A DNA stretch of 64,000 nt from Cruorifilaria tuberocauda (taxonomy: Eukaryota; Nematoda; Chromadorea; Rhabditida; Onchocercidae). Position numbers and translations under genes: made by a program. Of this stretch, positions 27,041 through 39,888 are shown piece by piece (positions within the stretch are counted from its first letter, which is position 1; the number at the start of each line of letters is the position of its first letter). The DNA lies in the NCBI GenBank assembly GCA_013365365.1, contig JABVXU010000018.1, forward strand, positions 186,001-250,000, in the 5' to 3' direction. A model generated the notes under the pieces. The model saw only the letters and a list, made by a program, of their open reading frames with translations, ran no database searches and had not been told where the DNA came from.

Positions 27041-27126
27041 CAGGTACTAAGTACTACTGGTACTTGATAATTTTTCCGGAATATGGTTTTCCGGTATCCG
27101 GCATATACGTGTGCTACTTACCGGTT
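27041..27126. other. GC-richer patch with GGTACT and CCGG repeats
   Basis: In otherwise A+T-rich DNA this 86-bp patch holds GGTACT twice, with a further GTACT between them, and four CCGG/CCGGnAT elements. On the minus strand it contains CCG followed by GTAAGT, a strong donor context. It could be a regulatory patch or the 3' edge of an untranslated 5' exon of EPAC. No protein reading supports an exon. Confidence 0.3.
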
Positions 27127-27194
27127 GTATCATCGATTTTCAATTTCGATTATCATATCTAAGCGGGAAAAAGAACAGTGAGAATTAAAAGAAT

Positions 27195-27345
27195 TCTTGT
27201 GGCAGATAGTTGCGGAGATTTCGTTGGTTGGAGAGCTTTATTGTTGGCATAGTGGAATCTACTTGATGCTTGACTTCGTTGAAGAAGTTTATTCCAGAAA
27301 TAAGCTTAGGTTGTGATAAGCTAACGGTCAAACAATCGCGGAATC
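27195..27345 (+). repeat. Dispersed repeat, diverged copy C
   Basis: The order TTGCGG, GTTGG, GGAGAGCTTTA, TAGTGGAAT, ATAAGCTTAGGTTG and TGATAAG parallels copy B at 28681 onward. Substitutions are frequent. It is assigned to the same family by eye and is the least certain of the three copies. Confidence 0.4.
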
Positions 27346-28680
27346 AATTGAATAATTGAATCGAATAACGGTTATTCCATTGTGTTGAAAACAATGTATA
27401 TCTTTCAGTGGGAGTATTAGAGACGAAAAATCCACTGGAAACGAAGGTATGTGATAATCGTAGTTAGAGGAAAATATCACAATAAACAATGTGTATGAAG
27501 AGAAAGGGAAATGATGAGGTATCATATCTTATCATCCGTTATGCATGAAGAAAGATAAAGAATGGATGATGAGAACTGATGGTGAACAGTGGTAAAACAA
27601 AGAACAAAGAGTATCATGAAAAGAATTTTATGGGCGCATTTGACATTAGATGAGAATTTTGAGAAGTCCTTGGTGAGACTGGGCATCTGAAGACTTCATT
27701 TCTCTTTATGAATACCTTTTTTGAATTTACTCTAATACTCCATATTTTTCATTAAGCAAAACAGTTCAAATTAGCGACGTTGAGAAAGATTTCTTCTTGT
27801 CAAACGTCACTCTTCTTGATTGCATCATTTATCTTCTGAAATTCACATTTCATTTTTAGAAGTTTAAGAAAGCGCAAAAAATATAATGCGCCCAGTGGCA
27901 TTAACCTAACCAATAAATTGTCCATTATTATTCGATAGATAAAAAAATCCTGTCAACTTTTCTTTCCTTAAAATAATTTTGCTCAAACTTCCAATGATTA
28001 ATAAAAGTCACTTGGAGGACATAATCTTTAGAAGGTTGTATGTTTTTTCCTCTAATGAAAGAAATATCATTTTTCGGAAAAATTATATAGCACTTTCCGA
28101 TAGAGAACTAGTACTCATTTCCGGTATATCTTTTCCCTTTTCAATCATACAGTCAATTTCACTTTGTCATAGTTACAATTGCGCAAGAAATGACATCCTA
28201 TTTCTCTTCAATGGTGTTGACGTTGGTGCTGAATTTAAAGAAAGATTTCACTGGATTTTTTTTCCTTTTCATCCTCTTTGCAAAATTCAAAAGAAATTCC
28301 AATGAATAATTTAGAAAAATACGAATTGGAAATGAAATACTCTTTGAGGAGTGTGTTCGAAATTTTTCAAATCGAAATTTCATTTCTTGGAATTTTTTTC
28401 CTGATGCAATTGTATTTTTCACATTATGCAATGACCTGTAATTGTAATTGTACAATATAATATACAATTGTATAGTTAAGAGTTTTTTCCTGTAATTTTA
28501 TTTTCTTTTTTGATCTTCAGTTATTTAGTTTTTAAAGTACATTGACTAATTTGTATTCCTTCTCAAAATTTACCAAATAAAATGGTAGAATCAGCTAAGA
28601 TTAATTAATTTTTCTAGTCAATTAAGATATATAAACTAAAATTACTCAATAATTCTTCCTAGATTCTTTCTGTTTAGGTA

Positions 28681-29012
28681 TGCTGCGGGCATTGTTGACT
28701 TAGGAGAGCTTTAGTAAGGCTGAGTAGAAATATACTGAAAGCTTAAAGCTAATGGACAGACTCATTAGGATTTCACCTTACACGACGCGGAATATAATCT
28801 TAGATTGCTGATAAGATAACAGCTGCGAGAGTCAAGTCAACTGTTGTAGAAACGAAGATGGACTATCGATCGGTTCCGTCTACGTGTTCTTCGTTAGATG
28901 TGTGTGAACAGAAATCGTTCAGCCATAAAAAAGAAATGGATAGTGAAGGCACATGAGATAGTCGGTGGGAATTATCAGACGTACGTAAGATAATCAATGA
29001 TGAAATGACACA
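28681..29012 (+). repeat. Dispersed repeat, copy B
   Basis: Collinear with the reverse complement of 14808-15060. Both copies run from a GACTTAGGAGA segment through AAGCTTAAAGCTAATGG to GGGAATTATCAGA. Copy B has roughly 60 bp extra in the middle that copy A lacks. A 32-codon open frame inside it (ATG at about 28858) is not conserved in copy A and is not treated as a gene. Confidence 0.7.
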
Positions 29013-32000
29013 GCATACAATGTAAAATCCCATGAGTTAAGCCGTATCACCGATCATTTGGAACAAAGCCTATAGGAGAATTATGAAATATTAGTCATTT
29101 AAGGGATTTCGCATAAGGAGTCGAAAGATACACTGGAAGTGGCTGTCACTTCTGAACCAAAGGAATTGAAATTAAATCAATTATCTTTCTTCGCTGAGAT
29201 TTTCTTATATGTATCACTTCTGACGTGTTGGTTTTTTTTTTTCATTTCAAATCATTTATATTTTATTATTCCTTAAATCGTTTAAACTTCTTGTGGCGGT
29301 GAATAATGATTAATGTCATAGCGATCTTTTATATAAACTACTATTGCTGTTGTTATTATTACAACTACTGTTGTTGATACTGTAAGAATAATGAAGGCCA
29401 AATCCAAGGTTATTCAACTTTTACATGATCAATCATTATTGTACTAAAAATTATTGAAATATGATCGTATGCTTTTCTTAATGACAGGTTTAAAGTTATT
29501 GTTAGAAATTTAGATTTAAATCTGAAAAGATTTTTAAGATTTTTTTTTGCTTCTATAAATTAAGTTAAATGAAACTTATATAGTTAGTTTTGTATGATGC
29601 AGTGGTTAGTTAATTTTTTAGCAACATTTTTTTGTTACTAAGAAAATAATTTTTGATGGCATAATTGTTCGGAAGATTGATGAAGAATATCTCGAATTAT
29701 GATTTTAAAGAATAAACATATAGTGAGAAATGTTTCTAAAATTTTTTGATTACATTGCTTATCTTTGTAAAAAGTATCGAAATGTGGCGCAAAGAAATGG
29801 AATGCACTCAATTCTTTCCGATATCATATTGACTTTGAAATATTTTATTTACTTTTCACCTTCTAAGCTTCACGTTAAATAGTTATTGTTGTCACAGTTA
29901 TTTATCGTTATTTCGAATAGCTCATATACGATTTTGAAGGAAATTTCTAATTTCTTCTTGTTGTCTGATTATAAATTACTAAAACAGCTCATTTAATCTG
30001 TTAGATCTACTCGTTAGATGCAAAGCGATCATCTATCCAATTATTCTATAGATTATATTATCATCAGATATTTAGTGATCCAGTAAAAGAATTTTGTATA
30101 TATTTAAGATCTTAACTAACTTCCCCTTTGTCAGTTGTATTAAACCAAAAAAAAAAATTATGCAATCGAATTAATAAGTTGAATGTATTTCACTTACCTA
30201 ACAAACTGAAGTAGTGGAATATTAAAATAATTATTTCATGAAGATTTCTTTCCCTATTTTATTCCAACTGAAATATTAGTGAAAGAACAAAGCTCCGCAC
30301 ACTAATTTTTCCATACTATTATCCATTTCACTTTTTTCTTTTCATATCATTAATGTATCACGTATTGAAATGAGATCTCATTTTGCTATTGAAATAAAGC
30401 TGAATGGAATTGTCGGTGATTGTATTCGAATGTGATATGACTAATTCATCACTTCAATAAGTGCTAAAAAAAATGAATTGTAGTAAAACGTACAGTGTAC
30501 CATACTGTAACACACACTGAATTCCTTTTTTCCTTTAATGCAAAAGAAAAAAACGAATTTCAGGAGGAAGTTAAACTCTGCCACTTATCACGATTAGCAA
30601 AAGAGTTAGCTTCTTGTTGTATGAACGATTTTTAATTTCCTTGCATACAACGGCAATTCTATCATTTTATTGAAATAAAAATTTTTTCATATTATGTTAC
30701 CAGTTTTATTGATTAATTTTATATTAATCTATTCCGATTCAAACTAATTAAAACATATCTTCCTTTTATTCTTCTCCCTAAATTCAATTTCTTATTGTAT
30801 TCACCATTTCATTACCATTTCACATCAATTTTCTTTCCGACCGATTCATTCATTCATGCATCTTTCAATCGGTAGCACATTTTCAACATTCTTCCTTTCT
30901 ACATTTAACTTCTTTCCTTAGAAACATGGGAATTTGATAATTACTATAATGCTATACTCTCCTATTATATCAGTCAATTCATTCTAGTAAAATTATACTT
31001 TCTATAACACTTATGAATAAGTAAACACTGTAATAGACGTATGTAGTTTGTTAATTTGTATTCTAATTATATATAGTCATCTGGAATTCCGCGCAACAAT
31101 CTTGTCAATACTATTTTCACCATCTTAACGAAATTTCATCTCATGAAATTTCTCAGTCTAAAAAGTTTGCATCAAATTACAATTAAACATATCAGTTTTA
31201 TTTCGGATTCGGCACCATTTTGGAATTTGGATCTCAAGTGAACTATAATAACTAATAAGTAATAAATGGAAATGAAAGATATTGAGATACTCGGGACAGA
31301 TTCAACCAGTTCGAAAAGTTTAAAAATAGAAATTCATTCAAATTAAAAAATATTTTTTCATCTCTTCGATTCCAGCGATAGTAGGAAAGTCTGACTTTCT
31401 GATCGTTCTCTCTTATCAGTGTAACTTAAAAACCTTAACAGATTACACTTTATCAGAATACAATGAGAAATGAAGAATTTGAAAAAGTTAATACGAGGAC
31501 TGCTATGCTGAGTGAATACCTTCTCAAGGGGCTCTTATTTATTGAAAATCTAATGGTATATTATTTAGAGCATTTCACTCTTCTCATTCAATGATGATTC
31601 TGCATGAAGAATATGAATGATTGCGATCATCATCATGAGCTTCTGATGTCGAAACTATGAGAAGTGATGAAATTAGATAGCAACATTCTGAAGTGATCAC
31701 TGAGGCGATAGCGGGAAATACTCCAGAGAAGGTAAAAGGTAAACGACAGTGGTGATGCTCCTCGGAGGAAATAACAATAGGAAGTATGGATGAGTCATCG
31801 AAGAAAGTGATGTGTCATTCAATTCTCCAAGATTACGATAATGGAGCAGGTTTTAGCAAAACTCCTTCAGTTTGAAGTATATCGTTTGAATGAAGTAAAA
31901 CAACTGGAAAGTCTTCAAATTGTTTATTTCTCAGATTAATCAGCTCAGAAATTATAGCATTCATTGTGTCTCATTAATTCGAATAATAGCAATAATCATT

Positions 32001-32822
32001 ATGAATGATGTCACTCACCTTCATACTTCATACTTCAAATTTAAATAACATGAAGATTTCAGGAATCTCACATGATATAGTTATGCTTCCAAAAGAGAGC
32101 AATTTGCATGATAAAATTTTACGTAGAAATTTTCCGCATTCGCATATCGTGAGAGGAAGTTGTGACCTTTGAGAATTTGTTATCGGTCATCGACTCATTA
32201 CTGTTCAGTCGTATCCCTCTACCTCTCCCTCTCTTCTCTCTCTTTCTCTTTCTCGAGATAAAAACTCCATTATTCATACAATGCTCAAATAAATAATCGA
32301 TTTCTTTACAATCTTAATTCACAAATTGTAATTATGAATATCTTCAATAATAGTAAAAGATGGAGGAATCGAAATTATAAAAGTAAGAAATAATTTGAAG
32401 TGAATATTTCAAGAGTAGTAGTGCTAATGATGCTTGATAGCTCACATGAACATGAAATGATCAATTGATAACCTTATCATCACTCTTTAGTCATTAATCT
32501 CACCTTGTGTAACTCACAAAGTGCTTTCCTAATACATGACACATCCCAGTACTTCTTTTTATTTCTGTTAGAAACGTAAACCTGAATTGGAGTTTACGGT
32601 TATCGTGAAAGAATGATTGGTAACTGTAAGGAAGGATGAATCCACCATAAAAACCTCTCACACCCAACGTCAGTAACTTGAGGAACAGATGGTACAAGTC
32701 CTGTCTGTCATCCCTCTTCCCTCAACCACGTTGGTAGCTAACACACACACATGATAAGATGACACTCCCTGTGGACAGAACACAAACACTACTCCTATGC
32801 ACTACTGCCTGCACCTTGCACC

Positions 32823-32893
32823 ATGCACACATACCGCACACGCATATTATAGATACATACACACACATGCACGCACGCACACACACACACACA
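32823..32893. repeat. AC-rich tract with (AC)n core
   Basis: CACACA, GCACGCACGC and a pure AC run at the 3' end. It lies about 0.9 kb upstream of the Shroom start. Confidence 0.85.
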
Positions 32894-33725
32894 TAATAAA
32901 TATATTTATATAAGAATGCATTTGGTTAGGCGACAGGTTATAGTGAATAAGATTCGATTCCATTCGGTTGGATTTGAGTCTGTAAATGTATGCGTGTGTC
33001 TGTCTGTCTGTTCGTACTGTTTCATACTTGATTGTGTGATAAGATGATGTTCCATCTTTCTGTCATTATCATTTGCTTTATGCTTTATACGCAATAATTT
33101 AATTTACAGCAATAATTAGCGATGTGATTAATTTGTTCAAATTACGTTTCGTAGTAACTTGTATCACAGGACAGGATTGGCTTCACTGTAAGCTTTATAC
33201 TTTTACTGAATATGGCTACTGGTCCTTCTGCGTGCAATTATTTCGGAATTATCATGAATTGAACTTGAATGAACTTTGCAGTCTCATTTATATTTAAGGA
33301 AGAAATCACTCCATTCTATTAAATCACTGGTTTCATACTTACGTATATAACTTTTGATAAATTACAGTGTTCGTTTCCTTGACAACTACGACTTTTATCT
33401 CATTTCTGCTCTATTTTACTTTTAGTGTTAATTTATATTTCTTTTATTCATTGTTATGCATATAATGAATTCGTTTACACTTAGCTCGAGAATTTATCTA
33501 AAATTATCAGCGTCATTTTTAATATTTGATAAGTGTTTCGGATGATATGGCCGAGGGAGTTGGTATTTCATTCACTTTTCGTTTCATTGCATGATATTTA
33601 ACTCATTTTATAATTTAGAAATGGGGCAGTCGTTTCGGCATGAGATTTCATCTTATTTATTTATTTTTTCTTTTAGAAATTTCATAATTTACAGAAATAG
33701 CAATAAATGATTAGATTGTGGAATA

Positions 33726-36700
33726 ATGCTTGAAATGAAATATGGTGATAATGGCGATGCACTGACGTTGGCAAACAAGAATCGTGTAGCAAGCAAGAAA
33801 ATATTCGAGCAGTTACAACAGGTTTGCAAATATAAAATGTTCGAAAAAGTCTGCCAAATCTGAGATTGTCAATGATTTTTTTTTGTGAAAGTTTTTGGAA
33901 AAAATTAAGTACTTTTGCTTATTCCTATTTTCGATGAATTTGGTTACTAATCTTGGGAATTCTGCTTTGCTTTTTAAGACTTAAGTTGTAGAGTTCGATG
34001 ACAGGGATGAACAGCTGTATAACTTTATCATTTAGAAATGATTTGGAATTGAAATTCCCTCAATAACTTTGATAAAAAATCAAAAAGTCTGTGTTAAATA
34101 TGGCAAATACTCGCTCTTTCGGTTTTGAGGAATTAGCAGTTTTTTTAAAATTCTCACATGATTCGATAAGAATTCAACATGCAACATGCATCATAAAACA
34201 TATAACTCATACCCCAATCATCTCTGTAAGTTAATGCAATCAGTAATTATCTACGCTGTATTTGGAATTAAGGATGACTTTGTTTTCAGGCTGTTTTAAA
34301 TTCAAAAGCCTAAAATTTTTCTTTAAACGTTTCACTTCAATAAGTTAATTTTCAACACCCTCGTTTAAAGATATAAATTTGGTTTATTGAAACATGAAAG
34401 AATAAATAAATCTTATTAGACATATAAAGTTTATTAGAAAACTATACGCTCTATGATAATTTTTTATATATATATAAATAAACTATATATATATATATAT
34501 ATAGTTTCTTCCTGTTGTTTCCTCGCGATGAAATCCATTTCAAACTCGATCAATGAATGAAGTAATATTATGACTGAATCTTCAATTACCAGTATCTAGA
34601 AATGTTTGTGATAATCTTTAAGATTTTAATTGCTATCGTCTCTCTATGCGGTTCGCTTTACCACAGAATGCCTAGCCTTTCTTTTTATAAATTTTTTTTA
34701 AATTTTATGCTTATGAAGCTTAAATTTGTATAGTAAAAGTTTTAATTTTCATTTATTTTGTTATTGTAAAGCCTTTTAAGGAGGACATAGCTTCCGAATT
34801 AATTTCAGAACTATGACAAAGTCCAAAATCATCTATCGTAATTATGTAAGAGCCGCGTTATAGACCTTTCTTCTACTTCATTTATCTTCAGCACTACCGG
34901 TCGTAGTTGATGCTCATAAATTTTCGAAATTTACAAGTATATTTTTCTTCAGTCAACACGTTCACCAGCTCATATTGCTCAAGCTGAAGGCCATATGTTA
35001 CACAGACAACCCTCTGGTGCACAGAAAAAAATACGACAACGACAGGAGCAGAAGTGTGTTACTTTCCCTTCATATGAAATTTAGAAAATAAAGTGGTATG
35101 GAAAGGTATATCTCTAACGGAAAACAAAGCATTTATAACAAAAGAATTCATAAAGTTAAAGTTCAGAATATTTGCTAGCAAACAGTTTACACTATGCTAA
35201 CGAAGATAGTAATATTCAAGAAGTTATTTCGTTTTTCTAATTAGATAATTGGTGAAATCTTGTTGGATGGGGAAAGGTTATTCCTTTTCAGTTGTAGACT
35301 TTAAAATTTCATTAGTAGACTGAATGCAAAAGAATTCATCTAGTCAGAACTTTCGATGTAGTAATAATTTCTAATCAGATATTTAATCAAAAAATGTTAC
35401 AACAGTAAATTTTCCTTATTACGCAAGTGATCAATATTTGGATTAATAACAATTTGCTGTATATAAAAAAAATAGTGGTAGTCAAATTTCATTCCAAGTT
35501 TATCGCTGATCTATAGCTTTTATTAGTGCATATATTATAAAAAATAAAAAATTTGAAAAGAAATTAGAGTGGAAGTCAACATAATAGATTGGATGTACTG
35601 TTGAATAATCTTTCAAGCAAGAAGTTCAGAAAAACTTATCTTTGATTATTTAATTTTCAAACATCTTGATAAGTTTTACATTCCTATTATTCCTATGATT
35701 ATGGTAGCAAATGGTCAATATCAGATTAGCTCTACTCTAGATTTCTTTCTGCTTTAAAACTAAAGTTGAAATTAAACAATTTCTTCTTGAGTAAAACTTC
35801 CCAAAATAGTGCTCAAGTATATTTTCTCAGCTAGTAATATTTTTTTTTTTGTTTTAACACGGTATTTTCGATAGTATTATTATATATTATTTGGTGTTGA
35901 ATTTAAATTCATTACAGATGGTTAAAAGCTATTTCGGCCAACATCAGCTCATGCGATAACCGTACTCAGTCAGGACCAGAGAAAAATGTTTATAGATCTT
36001 TGATTGATTCTGGCGGTTACAAATCAATTTTGCCAGAAGAACCTCCTTTTCCTGTTACTTCTCCTTCCATCAATTCTCCGTCAAGGTAACTTCTGTCTCA
36101 TTATTGCAAGTTTTCAATTATTTCAAGCTTTAAAATTATTTAAAAGTTCCATTAATTAGTATAAATTTGGAATTTTATAGGAGTACATTTGTACGCTCAG
36201 CATCAATAACTTCTATGGGTAAGGCTAATTCCTCTTCTCCGACGGTTACGCCAGCTGCGTTTCAAAACAACACCAGCATTGCTTCATCAACAATTACGGG
36301 TAGATTATTTATTTTACATTTGATGAAAGGCTATTATAATAGCTAAAAAAATTTGCTAGTTACTTAAAAAATTTGAGACTCGCTGAGGTTCGGATTACGA
36401 CTTTTGAAACTTTTGCGAAATTATAATTCATTTGACATATTTCATTTCTTTAATCTTCATTATTTATTAGAAAAATCTCTGTGTGAAACTTTTGATTTTC
36501 GAAGTTGATTTTGAAGCCTCAAACAAAAATTTCAAAATATGCAGAAAACATTGCTTCCATACGCGAACTGTTTGAAAATTCAAGGAAGCAAGAAATGTTT
36601 TTAATCGTGAGCATCAGAATGTCATCAGTCTTCCCTATTCATTTCCTTATCATATTATTTTAATTCAGATGAAGTAAACTAAATTACTTATTTTATTATT

Positions 36701-39291
36701 AATACTGTATTATACGGCCTTTCATGTTTCTTGAATTTGATATTGATTATAAGATGGTTTAATTTTTAAACATTTTAAAACTATATTTCATTATAAAATG
36801 ACTGTATTTTTATTTTGAATATCATTTCAAAGAATCTTGTTCATTACTTATCGATGAAATTTGTTCTTTACTATTATTTTGATAGTATTATGTTCTGTGA
36901 AGATTACTTTTCATCAAAATATTGAAGGAAATCATTCTATTTTGTCTTTCTTGCCATACTGTTATTCTTTTTTAGCGCAAAAACTTATTGATGTTGTAGT
37001 TAATCTTCGTTTCCTCTGTTATCGTTCCTTTACAGGTGGTAAACCAACAGTACAGGTGCACCCGATGCCATCGAACCTGCCAACTAGCAGTATCGTTACT
37101 ACTGTACTCACATCATTAACAAACAGCAATACTAATACTAATATTATATCGGAAAAAATACGCGAGAAACCGGTGGTACCAAAAAAGCCAGCGAAATTAA
37201 TTCTATCTGCTCCATCTGCTTCCGTCGAATCCACTTCGTTAAATCCACTTGGTGTGAGTACATCGAATTTGAACTTTTTTTCACCATCGGCACAACCATC
37301 ACCATCGACTAGCCATAGGTTTGCACATTTCTAGATTTATTCAGTCAGTCAAATTTTTTGTTGTCTTGGTACATCTTATTCAACTTTCAATAAAACAAAT
37401 CACTTTATAGTGCAGTTTCATCAAGCTTCAAATATCTGTTATCAGTTTTAAGCTTATTTTTTCGACTTTCCTTTTTAAGACACAGAACTTTAAGAAAAGA
37501 ATTTTTATTCAGAATTTTCAAAAATCGACCATTTTCTACAGCATGAAAATACTAGCTGTAGTATTGCTATAAAATGTGACTATTATGCTATTATTAATTC
37601 AACTTATTGTTCTCTATTTCAGCTTCCGTTTGTTTTCGACTCCATCATTTATTTCTCTTCACACTGCTCTGATGCAGTCCAGTTTGACAGATGAAGAAAT
37701 TGAAAAACTTGAAGTGAAACGTAAGAAGGTAAAAAAAGTGTGCCCTGAGCTTGCGGAAATATTAAAATGTCGAAATTTCCTATCTCTAAAATTCTGTGTG
37801 ATTTTTTAGTCAAAGACAAATACAATGATTATTAAAAATTGAGACGTCTTTGCATGATTTCTCAGCATTTTATATTTAAACCACTGCTGCTTTTTGATTC
37901 TTAAATTTCTTTTTTTGTAGCTAATCGAATCAATTTCGCGCAAAATTGTCATATTGGACGACGAACGAAATGTAATTGATGAAGATTTTAATCTGAATGA
38001 AATCCTGAAAAACGAAGTATTCTATGATTTAACACAAACTGGTGATTCAGCTATTCTAGAAAAAATTGAAAAGAATCTCTCACAAAATTCACAGCTGTGC
38101 AGGTGAGCTGTACTTCTATCTTCGAATTACAGTAATAGCAAAGTACCGCGGTTGATCGCTAAGGTCGGACCTAAATCTGAAATATTTGAAAAGAAGAAAT
38201 GTAAAATAAAGCGCGAGTTAAAGGACAAGCAATTTATTTGAAGTCATTTGAAGAGGCTGACTATTTGTTTACAATATATTTTTTCACATTTTTTAGATAT
38301 CTGACTTTAAAAGAGACAAAAGTTCAAATAATGCAAAACAAATTACATCTAATTGTGAATGAGTTACCGATTACAGTTACCCACAGCTGCATTCATTACA
38401 TGTTTTATTTGTTGGTAATTGGCTGCAATCACATTACTGACAATTTGCTACACTATCGGAAATTTCCTTGTTTCAATTGGTGTTGGTTATAAAACAAATC
38501 TTCGGTTAAAATATTATAATCATTGTTAGGTAAAAGGGAGGTAAAAAACAAGATCATCTTAAAGAACTTCTTTGGCCAGATTGAAGTACTTCCAAAATAT
38601 TTAGAATATTACTACTTCTGTTTATATCTTTTCACTTTTTAAAATGATTACTTTCTAAATATATTCTTCAGTACACAGATTTTTTCTTAAATATTAAGTC
38701 ATCATCGATCAGGCTGCTTCAATTTTTCGGATTAATTTCTGAAAATTTTGCTTTTCTAGACTTGAAACAAGGTTACGAATGCAGTTAGATCGCTTAAATT
38801 CAGTTTCAATGATTAATGAAAATGTTGACAAAGAGCTTATTAATGCTCGCACTGAACGTCTGAAACAACAGCTAGATGATCAAACAATACTGAGAAAAGC
38901 TTTCGATAGGCGTGATGCTGAAGTTGATAAATATATTTGTTCAAAGTTGAACGATGAACGAGGATCACAATGGAGGTAGTTTCGAATTTTATTAAAATTT
39001 ACTCATTTGTCAACTTCGGTTATGACTACTGTGATTTTTGGTAAAATTTTTAGAATTGCACATGATTCAAGGAATGAATGGATTCAGTAGAATAATACGA
39101 ACCTAACATTTTAACTTGGAAATATCGAATATTTAAATTATTTAAATAAGATTTCGTGAAATGTTTTCCTTTGTAGGACTTACAAGGAAACCTGGAAACG
39201 TCTAACAATCGAACGACAAGAAATTGACGAGCGACTTTTTCTTGGACGTGAACAAATCAGTGCCTTGCGAAGTGTGCGGCCACACGTTTAG
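33726..39291 (+). CDS. Shroom-family protein with C-terminal ASD2 domain (Rho-kinase-binding)
   Basis: Shroom proteins recruit Rho kinase through ASD2 and drive actomyosin contraction at cell junctions. Exons: 33726-33821, 34953-35053, 35918-36085, 36181-36299, 37036-37318, 37623-37728, 37921-38102, 38760-38975, 39177-39291. They total 1,386 nt, or 461 residues. The C-terminal ~180 residues are predicted coiled coil with family-like features: LIESISRK followed by DDERNVIDED, then RAxDRRDAEVDKYI-type heptads, and IERQEIDERLFLGREQ near the end, ordered as in Shroom ASD2. The N-terminal ~275 residues are Ser/Thr/Pro-rich and low-complexity. No PDZ domain is present. The start ATG has an in-frame TGA six codons upstream, with acceptor-like TTTACAG at 33694 that could be a trans-splice site. 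BLOC1S1 starts 597 bp after the stop. Extra 5' exons cannot be excluded. Confidence 0.85.
34466..34503. repeat. (AT)n tract in Shroom intron 1
   Basis: Two TATATATA runs separated by AAATAAAC, self-complementary overall. Confidence 0.9.
38133..38241 (+). other. Possible alternative terminal exon of Shroom
   Basis: Thirty bases after the Shroom exon ending at 38102, the acceptor TCGAATTACAG is followed by an open frame in the correct phase (one base completing the split AG codon). It runs 36 codons, lysine-rich, to TGA. Splicing to it would replace the last third of ASD2 with a basic tail. Codon composition is less A+T-rich than the surrounding intron. There is no homology support. Confidence 0.25.
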
Positions 39292-39888
39292 CTTATTAAT
39301 AAATAAGAGATATTATTTTATTAGTGCAGTTACTACTTTGTATATCGGATTTTACTTGATACTAATGCAACTGATGTGCTATACACTTTGTGAACATTTG
39401 TGAATTATGTAAAGTTTGTACGAATTTCCATTCTTCCAATTCAAAGAATTGATAAATTGATTCACGCTTTTCAAGAAAAAAGTTGATTAGAAAGACCAAA
39501 AATTCAAAATAAAGACTATTTATTCGCATCAACTTGGAATGATATTTGTATGCACTATCATGATATTACATGTGCTTTACTCGACTTGATAAAGGAGCTT
39601 ACTTCATTTCATTGTACCCAACATAATCAAATGGTTTACGTTGAAAGCAATATTGCTGATCGATACTTATTTCGGTAGATGGTGGTGGCTTGTGGTCTGA
39701 ATCTGTTTCTTAGAGCTTTTTTTAACAGTTAGCTTTGTCTATATGTCTACACCCATTTCGAAATTCGGCAGCTGTTGCTGTATTCTATTCTATTAGACTT
39801 TATCTTTGCATTGATTTATTAAATCAGCAAATCTCGATTGCAGTGCAGGGTATAGTTTATATGGTCATCAAATTACAGGTGAGGGAAA
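39292..39888. other. Shroom-BLOC1S1 intergenic region
   Basis: 597 bp between the Shroom stop and the BLOC1S1 ATG. It contains AATAAA-type signals soon after the Shroom stop and near 39508. A consensus acceptor, AAATTACAG, sits at 39872-39880, directly before the BLOC1S1 start. That arrangement suits either a trans-splice acceptor of a downstream operon gene or an independent 5' leader. Confidence 0.5.

Larger units (their letters stand above)
20948..33725. other. 12.8-kb gene-poor stretch between divergently transcribed EPAC and Shroom
   Basis: This is the shared upstream region of EPAC (leftward) and Shroom (rightward). I find no exon pair with a recognisable protein. The open frames at 24209-24439 and 27979-28305 show no family features and no convincing splice context. 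The stretch holds a perfect palindrome, CT/GA, GT and AC simple repeats, two copies of the dispersed repeat and a local GC-richer patch near 27.0-27.1 kb. Non-coding RNAs or untranslated 5' exons would be invisible to this reading. Confidence 0.6.

Noticed and set aside
27979..28305. 108-codon plus-strand frame
   Set aside because: Low-complexity, Phe/Ile-rich translation typical of A+T-rich DNA, with overlapping frames of similar length on both strands. Not enough to call a gene.
28858..28956. 32-codon frame of better codon composition
   Set aside because: It lies inside dispersed-repeat copy B and is not preserved in copy A, so it is repeat sequence rather than an exon.
36861..37035. 5' part of a 157-codon open frame leading into the Shroom exon
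   Set aside because: It is intron read-through. The acceptor TTTACAG at 37035 and phase agreement with the exon ending at 36299 place the exon start at 37036.
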